Source of the DNA: Cotesia glomerata
Taxonomy: Eukaryota > Arthropoda > Insecta > Hymenoptera > Braconidae
Reading direction: 5' to 3'
Assembly: GCF_020080835.1 (NCBI RefSeq)
Contig: NC_058163.1
Span: forward strand, 25,866,131 to 25,930,130
Length of the DNA stretch: 64,000 nt
In this document: piece after piece, positions 46,799 through 58,681 of the stretch
How positions within the stretch are numbered: the stretch's first letter is position 1
How the letters are laid out: every line of letters begins with the position of its first letter
The notes under the pieces: model-generated
The model's input: the letters and a program-made list of their open reading frames with translations, nothing else
Databases searched by the model: none
Told to the model about the DNA's origin: nothing
Made by a program: the position numbers and the translations under genes

Positions 46799-48660
46799 TG
46801 AGGATTGATTAGAAGACAAAGAGAAAAAAAGAGAGAGATTTAAGTTTGAAAGCTCTAAGATTAAAAAATTCAGTTAAAATTAAAATCTTTTTTTCCCTGA
46901 TTGTAATTTTTCTCAAAGAAGCTTATTTATCATCGGTGAAGAATGTAGGGAGTGTAGTTGGTGTGCTCTAAACGCAAGTTGAGCTACCGTTGTTGGGGTC
47001 ATCGAGAGTTCGCGACGGTATCTGCTCGTGACGTATTTAATGTTGTGCATTGAGTAGACCGAGAAGCTGAGGAATAAGAATAAGAATAAGAATAAGAATG
47101 ATAGAGTAGATGAGAGAGAATAAGCGTGATCACCCCACGCCGCCAACTCGAATAATTCACATTGTCCGTCCGGGAATGGCCGGCGAGTAACTCCAGCGCT
47201 TTATTCTTTTTGCTAATTATTTCGGGACACAAACGCCGAGAGGAAAGAATCCCCTGTGCTGCTGAATAGATCAAGCGATTTTCGCGCGACTAATTTAAGA
47301 CTCGGTACTAACTTAAGAGAAAAGACCATTCTAATCGTTTTCTGTTTTGCTTTTGTCACTACATCTTCACCTAAACTATTTATCCATTATTTTATTTCAC
47401 TTTTTGTTTCACTCATTGTCGGCTTAATTAATTATTTATTTTTAAGCGGGCAGATTGCATTTTCATTTTTTTTATTAATATTTTGCAAATTTATTTAGTT
47501 TTTTAATATTTTAAATTTAGATTTAAATCTTGTTTATTGATTATTCCAAAGCATCAATATAAAAAATCGCAATTTATATTAAGTAGTACATACAGTTTTT
47601 ACAAGAAAACAATTTCTGTGAGTACATGATGTAATATTGCATCAAATTAATTTAAATAATTAGTATATAAACAAGGTAAAATCAGATTAAATTTGAAAAT
47701 TAAAATTGAAAATAAGAATTTAATGTCATCAATACTGATGCTAACTTAGTAAAATAATTCTGCGAATTGCACTTACTTTATCCTCACCTTAATCTTTGAT
47801 GTGTTTATTTATTTATTTACTTCTAAAAATTACGTAAATAGTTGTACAAATATATATTTGGATAATAGTTGGATAAATAACAATTTAATACTTGATCTAT
47901 TTTATATTTGATTTGATTTTGCATTTGATAACTAATTTTAATATTTTAGAAACTTAGATGATTTTGAGTATTTGCTAACCATTTTTTTACTTCAACCTTG
48001 TTCGTTTTATTGATTTTCGACAATTCTTAATATTGAGTTGGCAAAAGATTAAAATATTTTGTATTAGATATAAATTTGTTATTTATTAGCCATCATTTTA
48101 ATTATCAACATTTAATAAGTTATTAAAGACTTTTTTTTTTTAAGACTTGCAAGCTACTCGAATTTTATTTCAATAATTCTGAATAATTTTTTTTTATAAA
48201 AAAAATTTATTTATTTTTTACATCTGGTGAAGTAAAATAACGATTAACAAATATGGAGTGAGTGCGAAGTCAACAACAACTTTTTAAAAGAAATTTTCTC
48301 TTCTAAAGAGAGTTTTGTTCTTAATAATGAAGTAAAACTATAAGCTTGTAGTAATTTTTACTCTGAAAAAAATTTTTTTAAAATGTTAATTTTTTTATTA
48401 ATAAAATTTGTGATTTAAAAAATTTTTTTTTAACTTCTTAAAAAATAAAAAATAAATTTAGATAAAATTCTCGAAGAAATTGACAATGATAATTTTTTTT
48501 TTTTTTTTTTAAATAAGTCAATTTTTAATTTTCCAAATTTTTTAAGTAAAAATTTCATTGAAAAAAAAATATTTGATAATAATTTGTATAAAAATAATAC
48601 AAGATAAATAGATTTGTACAACCGAAAAAAAAGTAAATTAAAATTGAAGATAGGCAATGT
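46799..48660. other. Island at 46920-47340, otherwise AT-rich spacer
   Basis: The island has ATCACCCCACGCCGCCAACTC, GTCCGTCCGGGAATGGCCGG and TTTTTGCTAATTATTTCGGG (with a homeodomain-type TAATTA core). (GAATAA)n lies at 47070-47099. Overlapping minus frames of 77 and 91 codons read through that hexamer, and I do not accept them. 47500-48660 is poly-A/T rich. Confidence 0.38.
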
Positions 48661-49408
48661 GTATGGGTATCTCTTGGGGTAAACGATAATGAATGTTTAA
48701 TGGTTTGAAGTTGATTGTAATTGGGTGGTCTTGTGAGGCCGATCGCATCTCGATTTGGATGCTGTGGAGTGCAGAGATGAGAGAAGAAAAGTAACCATCA
48801 GCAGGCTTAAATCTTTTAGCTCATATATTTATATATATACACGCGTGTATGAATATGTGTAACATGTGTAGCATATAAATGGATGTGTATTTGTCGATGG
48901 CTCCTTGCACAGCCTTCAAGCTTTACAAGTAAAGAGCAGGACGGCGTAATAATTGAGACAGAGATAAACAAGAGAGAGCGAGAGGGAGGATAGATTTTAC
49001 AACGTACAATCCGGCAGGTCATTAACTATTAATCGTACGGATATGCATATTAGCTTGAACGTGCGTGGGCCCGGCTTCAACTACTCGATCCACGGTTATT
49101 ATACCAGTAAGATAATATTCCTATCGAATTGTATTCACTCCACATACATACATTAACAATATTACTAAATAAATCATCTTTTAACTTAATATTTAAATCT
49201 ATTCAAATTTCCCTTTTATCTTTGCCTCATTTATTTACTTCATTTTTATTTTTATTTCATCCTTTTATATTTACATTAACCTTTTTATATTCCTGCATTC
49301 TCCTCCCTTTAATGCACTAAATTTAAACTCACATATCAATTTATTAATGTATGTTTTATTTCTCTGTTTTCATTAAATTACATTAAATTAAATAATATAG
49401 ATTATTTA
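48661..49408. other. Island at 48690-49110
   Basis: It includes GTGAGGCCGATCGCATCTCG, GGATATGCATATTAGC (a POU-like ATGCATATTA core) and GTGCGTGGGCCCGGCTTC. No credible gene. Confidence 0.38.
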
Positions 49409-49974
49409 TCTATATTATTAAGAGAATAAGAAAAATTTTGTTTCCAAGATAGTCATATGATAAAATCGGGTATTTTAGTGAAATCTAGTGTCATTGCAAA
49501 GGTCTACTTATATTGATGCCTTTTCAAAGTTTCATTCGTACTGATAATTAATTTATTATGATAAGTATTTAGGCTGCATTCGAAAATTCTCTATCTCAAG
49601 ATACATAATTAAGAAATGGTCTTGTATCTTGTGAAATATTGAAATTTTTAAAGATATAAGCTCATCCTGATGTTACACTCATCGAGACCTTTCATTTGAG
49701 TACCCACATCAATTTTTCATATATTTGATATATTTATATATATGTATATATGACATATATATAAAAATGTATGTGGGTACTCAAATGAAAGCTCTTGACG
49801 AGTATAACGTCGGGATGAACTTATATCTTTAAAAATGTCAATAATTAAGAACTGACATTGCTATCTTATTAACTAATGACATTTTTAAAGATATAAGCTC
49901 ATCCCAACATTACACTCATCGAGACCTTTCATTTGAGTACCTACATCAATTTTTCATATATTTTGTATGTTAAC

Positions 49975-50023
<49 letters not shown>

Positions 50024-50235
50024 ATATGAAAAATATATCAAAAACGCATGTGGGTACTCAAATGAAAGCTCTTGATAAGTGTAACATCGGGATAAGCTTA
50101 TATCTTTAAAAATGTCAATAATTAAGAACTGACATTGCTATCTTGTCAACTAATGATATTTTTAAAGATATAAGCTCATCCTGACTTTACACTCATCGAG
50201 ACCTTTTATTTGAGTACCCACATCAATTTTTCATA

Positions 50236-50280
<45 letters not shown>

Positions 50281-50396
50281 AATATATCAAAAATGCATGT
50301 GGGTACTCAAAGGAAAGCCCTTGAAGAGTCTAACATCGGGATGAGCTTATATCTTTAAAAATTTTAATAATTAAGAACGTACAATGCAATTTAACA
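49409..50396 (+). mobile_element. Helitron-like element 7, 5' intact, 3' truncated
   Basis: Starts TCTATATTATTAAGAGAATAAG at 49409 with A before it, runs through TAAGTATTTAGGCTGCATTCG and three foldback modules, two with (TA)n-expanded centres (49978-50012, 50236-50276). It stops at AACGTACAATGCAATTTAAC, without the 3' hairpin. Confidence 0.88.
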
Positions 50397-52963
50397 ATTG
50401 TATGACCATATCTGATATTGGAAATTGATTTGAGAAAATTCTTAGACGCATGTTAATTTTTAAAAATAATTAAAAAATGTCAATAATATTTGTTAATATT
50501 ATTTTAGGGGTTAGCGGGATCAGTATGAGAACAAGGCGAAGTGAGTAGAAGGAGAGTAAAGAGTAGAGAGCAAGTAGCCGATATCAATCTACATCCAGAG
50601 TCGGTAAAGAAAGAGAAGGATTTTAAGAAGGAGGGACGGGCATTTATCATCTTTATTTAAACCACACGAAGCGGTAGAGAGCCTCGGGTATCTGACTAAG
50701 ATCTGCACTAATAACATTCACGTTATGAATGGCGAGCGCGATCCATGAACACCGGGAGCATTAATTCGCTGGCCCGAAGGTGCTGCGCCTCTTCGAAATT
50801 GCCATACCGGGAATGGAAGGAGAGTACATATCCACGTATCTTGTATGAAGTATGGAGTTTGCAGTCAGTATTTGCAGAGCTAGCCACGACAGCTTATTCC
50901 AGTATAGTAGAAGAGGATGTGAACATACATGAAGAGTTCAGTCTAGCTGAAAAAAAAAATGCTTTTTATTCAAGAAAAATATTTTATTGAAAATTTTTGT
51001 CTTTTTTTGAGATATTCAATTGTAATTAACTAATTAATTAAAAAATACAGACATAATCATAATTTCCGTACAAATTTCTAAATTAGTCTTCAAAAGACAT
51101 TGATAGATCTTTTTACATTACATATATTTAAATTTATTTTGTTTTTCGGAAAAATTTTTTATCAAAACTCAAATTAATCTTCGTTTATTGCCTTATTTAC
51201 TAGTTTTTAATCTTTGTTATTTTTTATTTTAGAATTTATTACCCTAACCTTAACTCTCTTATAAAGAAACGATTCAGCGATCATGTGCCCTCTATTGGAG
51301 GTTCTTAACACTACATTTGGTCGAAAAATTATATATGGCCACATATGGACTGATTCGAAAATTTTTTTAAAGGTTGATTTTAAAAAAAATTTTCTTCCTT
51401 TAATAATAAACACAAAAAATGATCAAAAAAAAATTTTACTGGAGTAGAAAGAGCTTAATTAATTAATTGTAAATAAAAGAAAGTTCCGGAGCTGCTTTTT
51501 GAAATTTTCTTATCATTTTGAAGAAAGAAACTTGTTGAACTAAAAATATAAGATTCTTATAGAAAAATTAAGGTAATGTTACTTTTGGATTTATAATTTA
51601 ATTGTACATCTCATAAAAATAATTTGTTTTTGATTTTTATATGTAGAATTTCTGAAGCTACAAAAATGAAGTTATTGAATTAAAACCTCCAGTTCTCATT
51701 AAAATAATTTTATTTTCAGATTAAAAATATTTTTTTTTGGTTTTAAAGCTTGATAAAAATTTTTGATAAAAATTCAGTAAAGTATTAAGAGATCGAGATT
51801 GAAAATAAAATGAGAATAAAAGGTATTATATTCGTATCTCGTCCTAATTTTAGAAGCGATTCAACTCCGCAAAATCCGGGAACACAATCAAGCGTCTCGG
51901 TGCATCGCTCAATGTCCCGAGTTACAAGCTACAATGGCCTCGTCCTGCAACTGACGATTCCCTCTGTCATCGAGAAAATACTCAACTGACAACGTTCCAT
52001 TTTAAGAATGACCATTTATTAAACTTTTTTTATAAGTATAACATCTTCCAAAAAGTAAAACAATCGACATTCATTTTTAGTCATTACTTTTTTTTATAAA
52101 ATTATTTCTTGCCAGTAACTTTACGACAAAAAATGGCTATCGAAAGATGAGACGAGGTAACTGTAGCTCTCGAGGGCCGGTGTATACGATAATGACCGAC
52201 TTAACACGTTTTTACGGGGTAAAAAAGCTAAAGATAAAGCTGAACTGTTACGATCGACAGTGGGTGTAGGTTTCTATCGTTAAAATAAAATTTTAATGTA
52301 TTTATAGCAAGTACTTTTATAGACACTTGCGGTTAATTCATTCGCTGGTTAATATGCATGGTAAGTGTGTGTGTAAATAGTTATAAATAGGAATTTGATC
52401 GGTGGCAATTGCCAACAACTAACAAGTTTAAGTTAACTGCCTCGGTAGACTTATTGATATTAGATATGTATATTGAAACCGATCTCATTGGAAAGTAATA
52501 TCTACACGAAGATACCGTGTCTCTCGCTGGTTTATTGACGATAGTACATTCAATAAGGACCGTAGTAATCATCTTTATCAATTAACGTAGTTATTATTAT
52601 TATTTATTAAAGCTTCTTCGGACTTATTTACGATACGACAATTTTTGTGTACTGTAAATACAACTTTGTAGTTTTAAATTATATTTATTTTTATTCAAAA
52701 AAAATAAAAGGATTTTTTTATTGATAATTATTAAAAAAAAACAAATTTTTTTTAGTAAAAAGAAGGAAAAAAATTTATTTGGAAAATTAATCCAGATTTT
52801 ATTAAAATGATAAAATCATTTTGGATGAGAATAAAGAAATAATTTATTGTATTTTTTTTTTTCCAAGGACAAAATTAAATAGTAAAAATGATCATCTAGT
52901 TAATTAGAGTTTTTTTTTTATTTAGTAAGTCAGATTAGGCTTTAAAACTTTCGATAAATTTAT
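50397..52963. other. Islands at 50500-50960, 51830-52000 and 52130-52610
   Basis: The first island has CCACACGAAGCGGTAGAGAGCC and GGCGAGCGCGATCCATGAAC. The 81-codon frame from 50745 has an ATG-like start region but no motif I know. The others include AAGCGTCTCGGTGCATCGC and GCTCTCGAGGGCCGGTGTA. AT-rich spacer separates them. A CTCF-like site lies at 51285. Confidence 0.38.
51285..51298 (+). promoter_or_regulatory. CTCF-like motif (12 of 14)
   Basis: GTGCCCTCTATTGG. The upstream flank TAACTCTCTT...GATCATG matches that of the perfect site at 26755, so it looks like a diverged relative. Confidence 0.35.
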
Positions 52964-52984
52964 TTGTTTTTGCATCCTTTATAA

Positions 52985-53411
52985 TATTCTGGGCTGTCTG
53001 AATTATTTTTTCGGTTACCGAAAAAAATTCCTACTAAGTAAGGTCCCTCCTCCCCCCTTTATCCTTTATTTCCCCAGTTCCCAAATTTGTCTTTAATGAC
53101 AAATTTAGCTATAAATTATGGCTCTTTACCGTAAGATGGACGGTGGTGTTTATTACTCGGTAGGTCTTATTAGGTGACGGAATAGTAGTTACGGACAATG
53201 TCTCGGATAGCTTAACTGGTAGAGCCTTTGGCGCGTAACCAAATGATCCGGGTTCGAGTCCCGGTCTGGGCTGTCTGAATTATTTTTTCGGTTACCGAAA
53301 AATTCCTACTGAGTAAGGTCCCTCCTCCCCCCTTTATCCTTTATTTCCCCAGTTCCCAAATTTGTCTTTAATGACAAATTTAGCTATAAATTATGGCTCA
53401 GCCCAATCGAA
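52985..53411 (+). mobile_element. tRNA-Thr-like SINE in tail-head-tail order, 21-bp target duplication
   Basis: A perfect 21-bp direct repeat starting TTGTTTTTGCAT flanks the unit (52964-52984 and 53412-53432). Inside, the same tail (GTCTGAATTATTTTTTCGG, hairpin, TAAGGTCCCTCCTCC, second hairpin, AAATTATGGCTC) occurs at 52995-53110 and 53272-53402 on either side of one tRNA-like head at 53201-53272. It starts in the 3' end of a head (TCTGGGCTG) and ends CAGCCCA, so TGGGCTG / CAGCCCA form short inverted ends. The perfect target duplication implies recent insertion. Confidence 0.85.
53201..53272 (+). other. tRNA-Thr(CGU)-like head, probably not a working tRNA
   Basis: A box TAGCTTAACTGG (53208-53219), B box GGTTCGAGTCC (53251-53261), T stem CCGGG/CCCGG, anticodon stem TTTGG/CCAAA with loop CGCGTAA. 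Reading CGT as the anticodon leaves G instead of the near-invariant T at position 33. The acceptor stem holds several G-U pairs and an end mismatch. Together with its repetition in the window, this points to a SINE promoter rather than a translation tRNA. Confidence 0.7.
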
Positions 53412-53432
53412 TTGTTTTTGCATCCTTTATAA

Positions 53433-54559
53433 GGTTTTTACGCCAAACAGTTGATTAGTTTATTATTTTTTTAGTAATTTAAAATTTTTAAAGTTACATC
53501 TTTGCGTTTAAAGCCATTGTACGCTAGGAAATGCCAGGTGAATTTTTTTAAAAACTTTTTTTTCCAGAAATCAACTTATTATCGTTCGAAAAGTGCAGAA
53601 AAGCAAAAAACAAATTTTATACGCCCTTATGGCATCTGTAACGCGAGATAATAACAGTTACCATCCCAAATTGTAATAGTTATCATCTAAGCTAATTTAA
53701 ATTTCATTAAAAAATCATTATCCTTGATAGTAATTGTTACTATTTTTAATAATAACAACACTGATAGAAGGATTTAGTACGGAGTACTAAACTGATTTAG
53801 TAAAAAAATTTTTATTCATTTATTTAGGAGAAACAAATATTTTGTACCCATCAATATTATTTGTTACAATTTAATAAATGATTTCTTTATATGAACAAAG
53901 CCTTATTACATAGAAATAAATATTTAGTTCCACCAAATAATATTTAGTAACAGGTACTAAATATTTCTTTGGCAAGTATTGTTGGTAGATGGCTATGCTT
54001 TAATTCCAATGTTTATGTGATACATAACCTATTCACTGACTGAGATTATTTTATTCAGCTCGATTTTGGGAGATTTATCTTCCCTTTGAAAACACACATA
54101 CTCCCAATAAATGGCTTCTATTTATGTCTTTTCTCAGTGGAGTTTAGTTCACATTTTTCAATTCGTCTATTATTGATATGTTAAAAACTTGTTTAATTTT
54201 AAATTTTATAAATGTCTCAAACGAAAAAATATAATTTAATGAGATTCTTTTCTTTATAATACCTTATATTTTTACTTAAAATTATTTATTTTAATTATTT
54301 TTATTTATTTTAAGTTCAAAAGTTAGGTTACATGCTAAAATTAGTTAAAAAATTTATTTCTTTGATACCAATAAATGATTTATTGAGTAGCAACAAATCA
54401 TTTGTTAAATACTACTAAATATTTATTTGGTGGAACTAAATGGGCTTTAATAAATTATTTAGTAATTTTGTTACCATCCTCAATAATAACTACTACAATT
54501 AAAATTAAAAATATTAGGATACTTTACAATATATAGAAATAGGATACTTTACAACATAT
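53433..54559. mobile_element. CACTGATAGAAGGATTT foldback element (about 53758-54475) in AT-rich DNA
   Basis: It starts CACTGATAGAAGGATTTAG at about 53758. The arms AAATATTTAGTTCCACCAAATAATATTTAGTAAC and GTTACTAAATAATTTATTA / ATTTATTTGGTGGAACTAAAT pair across the middle, but the expected CTATCAGTG end is missing. The same end sequence bounds the complete insertion at 56213-56483. Confidence 0.65.
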
Positions 54560-54641
54560 TAAATATACATTAAAAATTCCTGGCCAAATGAGAATTACTC
54601 AGTCTAACTTAATAGGTAACTGAATAGTAATTACGGATAGG

Positions 54642-54713
54642 TCTCGGATAGTTTAACTGGTAGAGCATTTGGCGCGTAACTAAAAGATCCAGGTTCGAGT
54701 CCTGGTCTGGGCT
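54642..54713 (+). mobile_element. tRNA-Thr-like SINE head, second copy
   Basis: TCTCGGATAGTTTAACTGGTA... with loop CGCGTAA and T arm CCAGG TTCGAGT CCTGG. It is preceded by AATAGGTAACTGAATAGTAA and followed by GTCCGAACTATTTTTTCAG with a TTTTTTCAGTCACTGAAAAAA hairpin, as in the 53201 copy. The body is diverged and the full extent is about 54590-54790. Confidence 0.75.
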
Positions 54714-54789
54714 GTCCGAACTATTTTTTCAGTCACTGAAAAAAGTTACACTGAGTAAAAAATTACATCTTTCTCTAATAATAATTGTC

Positions 54790-56087
54790 CAAACAAATTT
54801 TAATTATTATCGTCACCTAAATTTTCTCTGATGGTATTGAGACTTCATACCGATAAAATATTATGGTGAACAATTAATAATGAAAAATTAGTCATTCTCC
54901 AACAATTTAGATCGGGTAGCTGGCTTATAATATTAACTATCTTTGATTTATTAAATTTAAAACACCGATCTCCATACATTAAATATATAGAAAGTTATAT
55001 TAAATCATTATTAATTCTAATTACAAAATTATACAACAAATAATTTCAATAACTTATTCCATTCTTAAATTTTTTCTAAAAAATATTACGTATAGTTTCG
55101 ATTGAAAAAGTGCATTAGACTCCACAAGTAAGCAAACTCTAAAGAAAACTATAAAGAAAACCAGCGAAGCAAAGAATAAAAAATGTTATGCAATAAATGA
55201 AATTTTCCAAGATTCATAAAATCGTAAACCAGAATAAAAATTCGTTACGTCAGACCCTCGATGGCACGAGCTGAACTTCTCATCTCATCCTATTACTAAG
55301 GACTCCCCTCGGCATTAAATTTATATAGGTATATATTAGCACATGACAAGTAGACTCTCAATGAAGTAAAAAATAAAAGGTCTAACTGAAATTCGGGCTT
55401 ACGTTTGTGCCCACACAAGTACTCCTGCTTGCTATTTGGTATGTCATCCAGTGTATGGGTTCATGTATTAACGTAATGTACAGAGCTGAGCTGAGTGATA
55501 CGAGGGGAGCGGGACAAGTAACGAGATGGGGTCTTGACTCGAATGAATGGAAGGAAGGCACGGGACAAGATCCTTTTATGCCGAGTACGAGGATTTAAAA
55601 CATTCCCTTTACTTTTATTTAGACCGTTACGTTCCTATCCGAACACCTTGTGAATTCGACGCGACTCAGCTGTTTCTTTATGGGCTTCATACGTCTTTCA
55701 AATCATTTTTCATCCTCGTGTGGGTCCTGCCTCTTCCTTCCGTTCTCATCCTAATATTTTTACATTTTTACTCGGGAATAAATGAGTCATACATCATCGT
55801 GAAAATTATTTTTATTAATTGACTTGAAAATTTTGTTAGATTTAAGTTTTAATAGCCCACATGAAAAAGCTATATATCCTTCATCATATACAAAAAATTA
55901 TATTTTACATACATAAAAATATATGTGATTATATAAGGACCCATATGCAAAATTTTGCCGTTTCATATATACAATAATGATATATGTAGTATTATGTATT
56001 GATGTTATACTCATTACATATATTTCAATTATATTTTCAGCTATATATGATTAAATATATCGTACATATTATAATCAACACTATATT
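54790..56087. other. Islands at 55080-55320 and 55380-55750
   Basis: GTTACGTCAGACCCTCGATGG and AGCGGGACAAGTAACGAGATG are typical pieces. Frames of 63 and 91 codons overlap in different phases. The second has a hydrophobic C-terminus, but it needs an internal start and resembles no family I know. 55830-56087 is ATATAT-rich spacer. Confidence 0.4.
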
Positions 56088-56990
56088 ATTGCACGACTCA
56101 TGATGCGAAGCATCAGAGAGTGCTTTACGATCGAAAAATTTTTTTCGCCTCATTTTGGCGGCTATTTTTATTATTATAGCCTTGTTAGTTCACGGAATCA
56201 AGATATTTTGCACACTGATAGAAGGATTTGTTTATAGTTAAAAAGATTTGTTAATATTTAACAAATCATTTATTAGAAGCCATTTGTTAGTCCTTAACAA
56301 ATATTTCTTAGTATTTAAAAAAATTTATTAATATTTAATAAATGAATATCAGATTTATTAAATACAAACAAATCATTTTAAATACTAAGAAATATTTGTT
56401 TAATACTAAAAAGTGGTATCTAATAAATGATTTGTTAACTATTAACAAATATTATTTAATACAAATAAATCCTTCTATCAGTGCATACTATTGTCGAGAT
56501 AATTTAATGGAGATTAATTTCATACTTTTTAAAAATTGATTTACTGCAATAGAATTGGAAAAAATCACCAAAATATGTCAAAAAATTTTCCTGTCCGTCA
56601 TGTGTGAAACCCGGAAATACTGTAACTTGTGAAAAAATCCATTATTTGAGTTAAATTTTTTTTAAAAAAATTCTAATCGACGATTGTAGGTCACTGAATG
56701 CGAATGATTAATTAATTCAGTGTCGTTTAATTGCAATTAATAAAAAACGAAAACTACAAGACTGTATATCTATATATATCCATGTAAAATTAACATGGAT
56801 GGTGATATATCTATATCTATAGATATTATGTACATTTTGTTCCACCAGGGGCGCTTGTGTAGTACCTTCCTACTACAACTGTTTTTTCGGCAATTAATTT
56901 TGAACGACTTAAGTTTTTTTTTTTTTTTTTTTTTATATTTCATAATTAAATGAGCATTATGAGTCGTGCACTTTTGGATTTTCCAAACTT
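56088..56990 (-). mobile_element. GCACGACTCAT foldback element, copy 3, interrupted
   Basis: Reverse complement of 13253-13878: ATTGCACGACTCATGATGCG at the left, TTTTGGATTTTCCAAACTT at the right. It includes CCACCAGGGGCGC (56842-56854). The insertion at 56213-56483 splits GATATTTTGCATACTATTG. Confidence 0.87.
56213..56483. mobile_element. CACTGATAGAAGGATTT foldback MITE (271 bp)
   Basis: Perfect terminal repeats CACTGATAGAAGGATTT / AAATCCTTCTATCAGTG. The arms continue inward through ACAAATCATTTATTAGA / TCTAATAAATGATTTGT. The host reads TTTTGCATACTA in other copies and TTTTGCA...GCATACTA here, so the target duplication is 2-4 bp and ambiguous. Confidence 0.88.
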
Positions 56991-57946
56991 TAAATAGTAT
57001 AAGAACAATGTATTTTTTAGTATAATTTAAAATATACTTTAAATTATATGTTCAATATAATTTTAATATTGGCATTGGTACCAAAATTACAATAGAATTT
57101 ATACAAATTTTATACGAATTTATAGAATACAAAAAAAAAGTTATAAAAAAAAAGAAAATATTTCGTGATGTGTTACTAATTTACTGAAATTCAGATTTGC
57201 TTCGACCGTAAACTCGATTGATCAAGTTGCTCTTGAAACTTGAGATATACGACAAACTATTAATTTTTTTTTTTTTTTTTGAAATTGAAATTTAGTGTGC
57301 GCGGTTGCAAAATTTAATTTAAAAACCTTGAAATACACAATGACGCACACCAAGTACGTTCCAAAATTTTTTTCTTAATTTTTAAATTTATAACAAAATT
57401 TTTTTTAATTTCCGAAAATCATAAATATCTGGTATTATGTATGGTATTTTATAATTAAATAATATATATTGCCATATAATTGAAATTTTATAAATGAAAG
57501 TATACAGTAATAATCTATCTCAACATATATTTTACAGTGAAACTGTTTTTATCTATTTTAGTATTTTTGTAATTATAATAAAATTTACAATTGGTACCAA
57601 CTTAATCAAATCTCGCGTTGGTTGCATTTTTTATAGCAAACTATCCCCTTGAAACTACAGTTTATGTAACAATAATTCCAGCGCACCCTGGCGGGTGTAG
57701 ATGCAAGCTGTGAAATATCTATTTTTAACTGTAGTTTCCCATCTAATGAAGGATTACTATGCATTCTCGAATTATTTAGTCTGTGGCAGATCACTTTGCC
57801 CATCGAAAAAAAAGTCAGGATCGAAATTTTTGCGTTGCTATAGTTTGTGCTGATTAAATTTAATAATTTCAAGTAGATTAATTGTTATAAGTGAATATAA
57901 TTAATTAATTAATACCGTAGAATTAAATAAAATTTTGCAACCTCAA
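56991..57946. other. AT-rich spacer with a more complex stretch at 57600-57880
   Basis: The 88-codon minus frame at 57606-57872 shows no domain. GGTACCAA words near 57076 and 57590 are in mutual inverted orientation and could bound a decayed element. Confidence 0.35.
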
Positions 57947-58475
57947 AATACCGTTCTGGTTACAGTAAACACAGTCGGTAGTCTGGCGCTCCGTTTACAG
58001 CAGATTTGAACGGAACTTGGCGCCAGATTCTACCGAATCTGTGGATATGGATGAGTAACAAAATAATTCTGTTTGTCATTTTAGAAGGTTATGAAATATG
58101 TGAGCGCACTCCACTACTGCGCAACGTAGGGCGCTCCCAACTATACCGTTTGGCTCTGAGAACAAACCCGTAGAGCTCTGAGAGCTCAACAACATTGAGT
58201 TATCAGAACTAAATAACATTATGTTACTGTAACTCTACAACGAATTGTAAACTGTGTATTGGGAAACTTAGAACTTTGATACGCTAACTAGCGGTTCAAA
58301 GTGTAACTACTCAAGGTAGGCTAATTTTGTATACATGTGTAAATGTGTAGCCTACTTTGAGTAGTTCATTTTTGAAAAATACCAGAGGTGTAATACCTAA
58401 GCCACGCCTATCCTAAGGATCCCAATAGTTGTGGTAACTCTACAGTTAGGTTACCAGAACGAAATTTTTTTTTCC
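57947..58475. mobile_element. CCGTTCTGGTTAC foldback element with internal hairpins
   Basis: Left end ATACCGTTCTGGTTACAGTAAA and right end TTAGGTTACCAGAACGAAAT are inverted relatives. Two strong hairpins lie inside: 57971-58042 and 58305-58366. Non-coding. It abuts the transposase remnant at 58481, so the two may belong to one decayed transposon, but I cannot show that. Confidence 0.65.
58305..58366. repeat. 62-nt hairpin with 19-bp arms
   Basis: AACTACTCAAGGTAGGCTA (58305-58323), a 24-nt loop, then TAGCCTACTTTGAGTAGTT (58348-58366). All 19 positions pair, one as G-U. The size resembles an insect microRNA precursor, but it sits inside a foldback element. Confidence 0.75.
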
Positions 58476-58480
58476 GTGTA

Positions 58481-58681
58481 GAAAACGGTGAAACAAACAG
58501 TAATATTGCAAAAGAATACAATGTTTCGCATTCAACAATCTCTACAATTTGGAAAAATAGAGACAAAATCAAATCTCTGTTTGAAAAAAACAATGTCAAA
58601 ATTAAACGCGCTAGGACAACTGGACATGAAGATATAGACCAAGCATTATTAGCAAGTTTAAAGTTGAGCAAGTTTTATTAA
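58481..58681 (+). pseudogene. Tigger/pogo-type transposase fragment (CENP-B N-terminal DNA-binding domain)
   Basis: The frame GAA AAC GGT... encodes ENGETNSNIAKEYNVSHSTI, then STIWKNRDKIK, a Lys-rich linker and HEDIDQALLASLK, then stops at TAA (58679-58681). The IAKEYNVSHSTISTIWKNRDKI segment is the helix-turn-helix of the CENP-B/pogo N-terminal domain. The EDIDQALL part corresponds to the start of the second DNA-binding lobe in Tigger and Jerky-type proteins. Only about 66 residues remain: the N-terminus, the rest of the second lobe and the DDE catalytic domain are absent. An intact family member would be several hundred residues. A relic of a Tc1/mariner-superfamily transposon; the antisense frame at 58408-58671 is its shadow. 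Confidence 0.88.

Noticed and set aside
46913..47274. 77- and 91-codon minus frames as a membrane protein
   Set aside because: The hydrophobic/Ser-Tyr stretch is the translation of a (GAATAA)n microsatellite.
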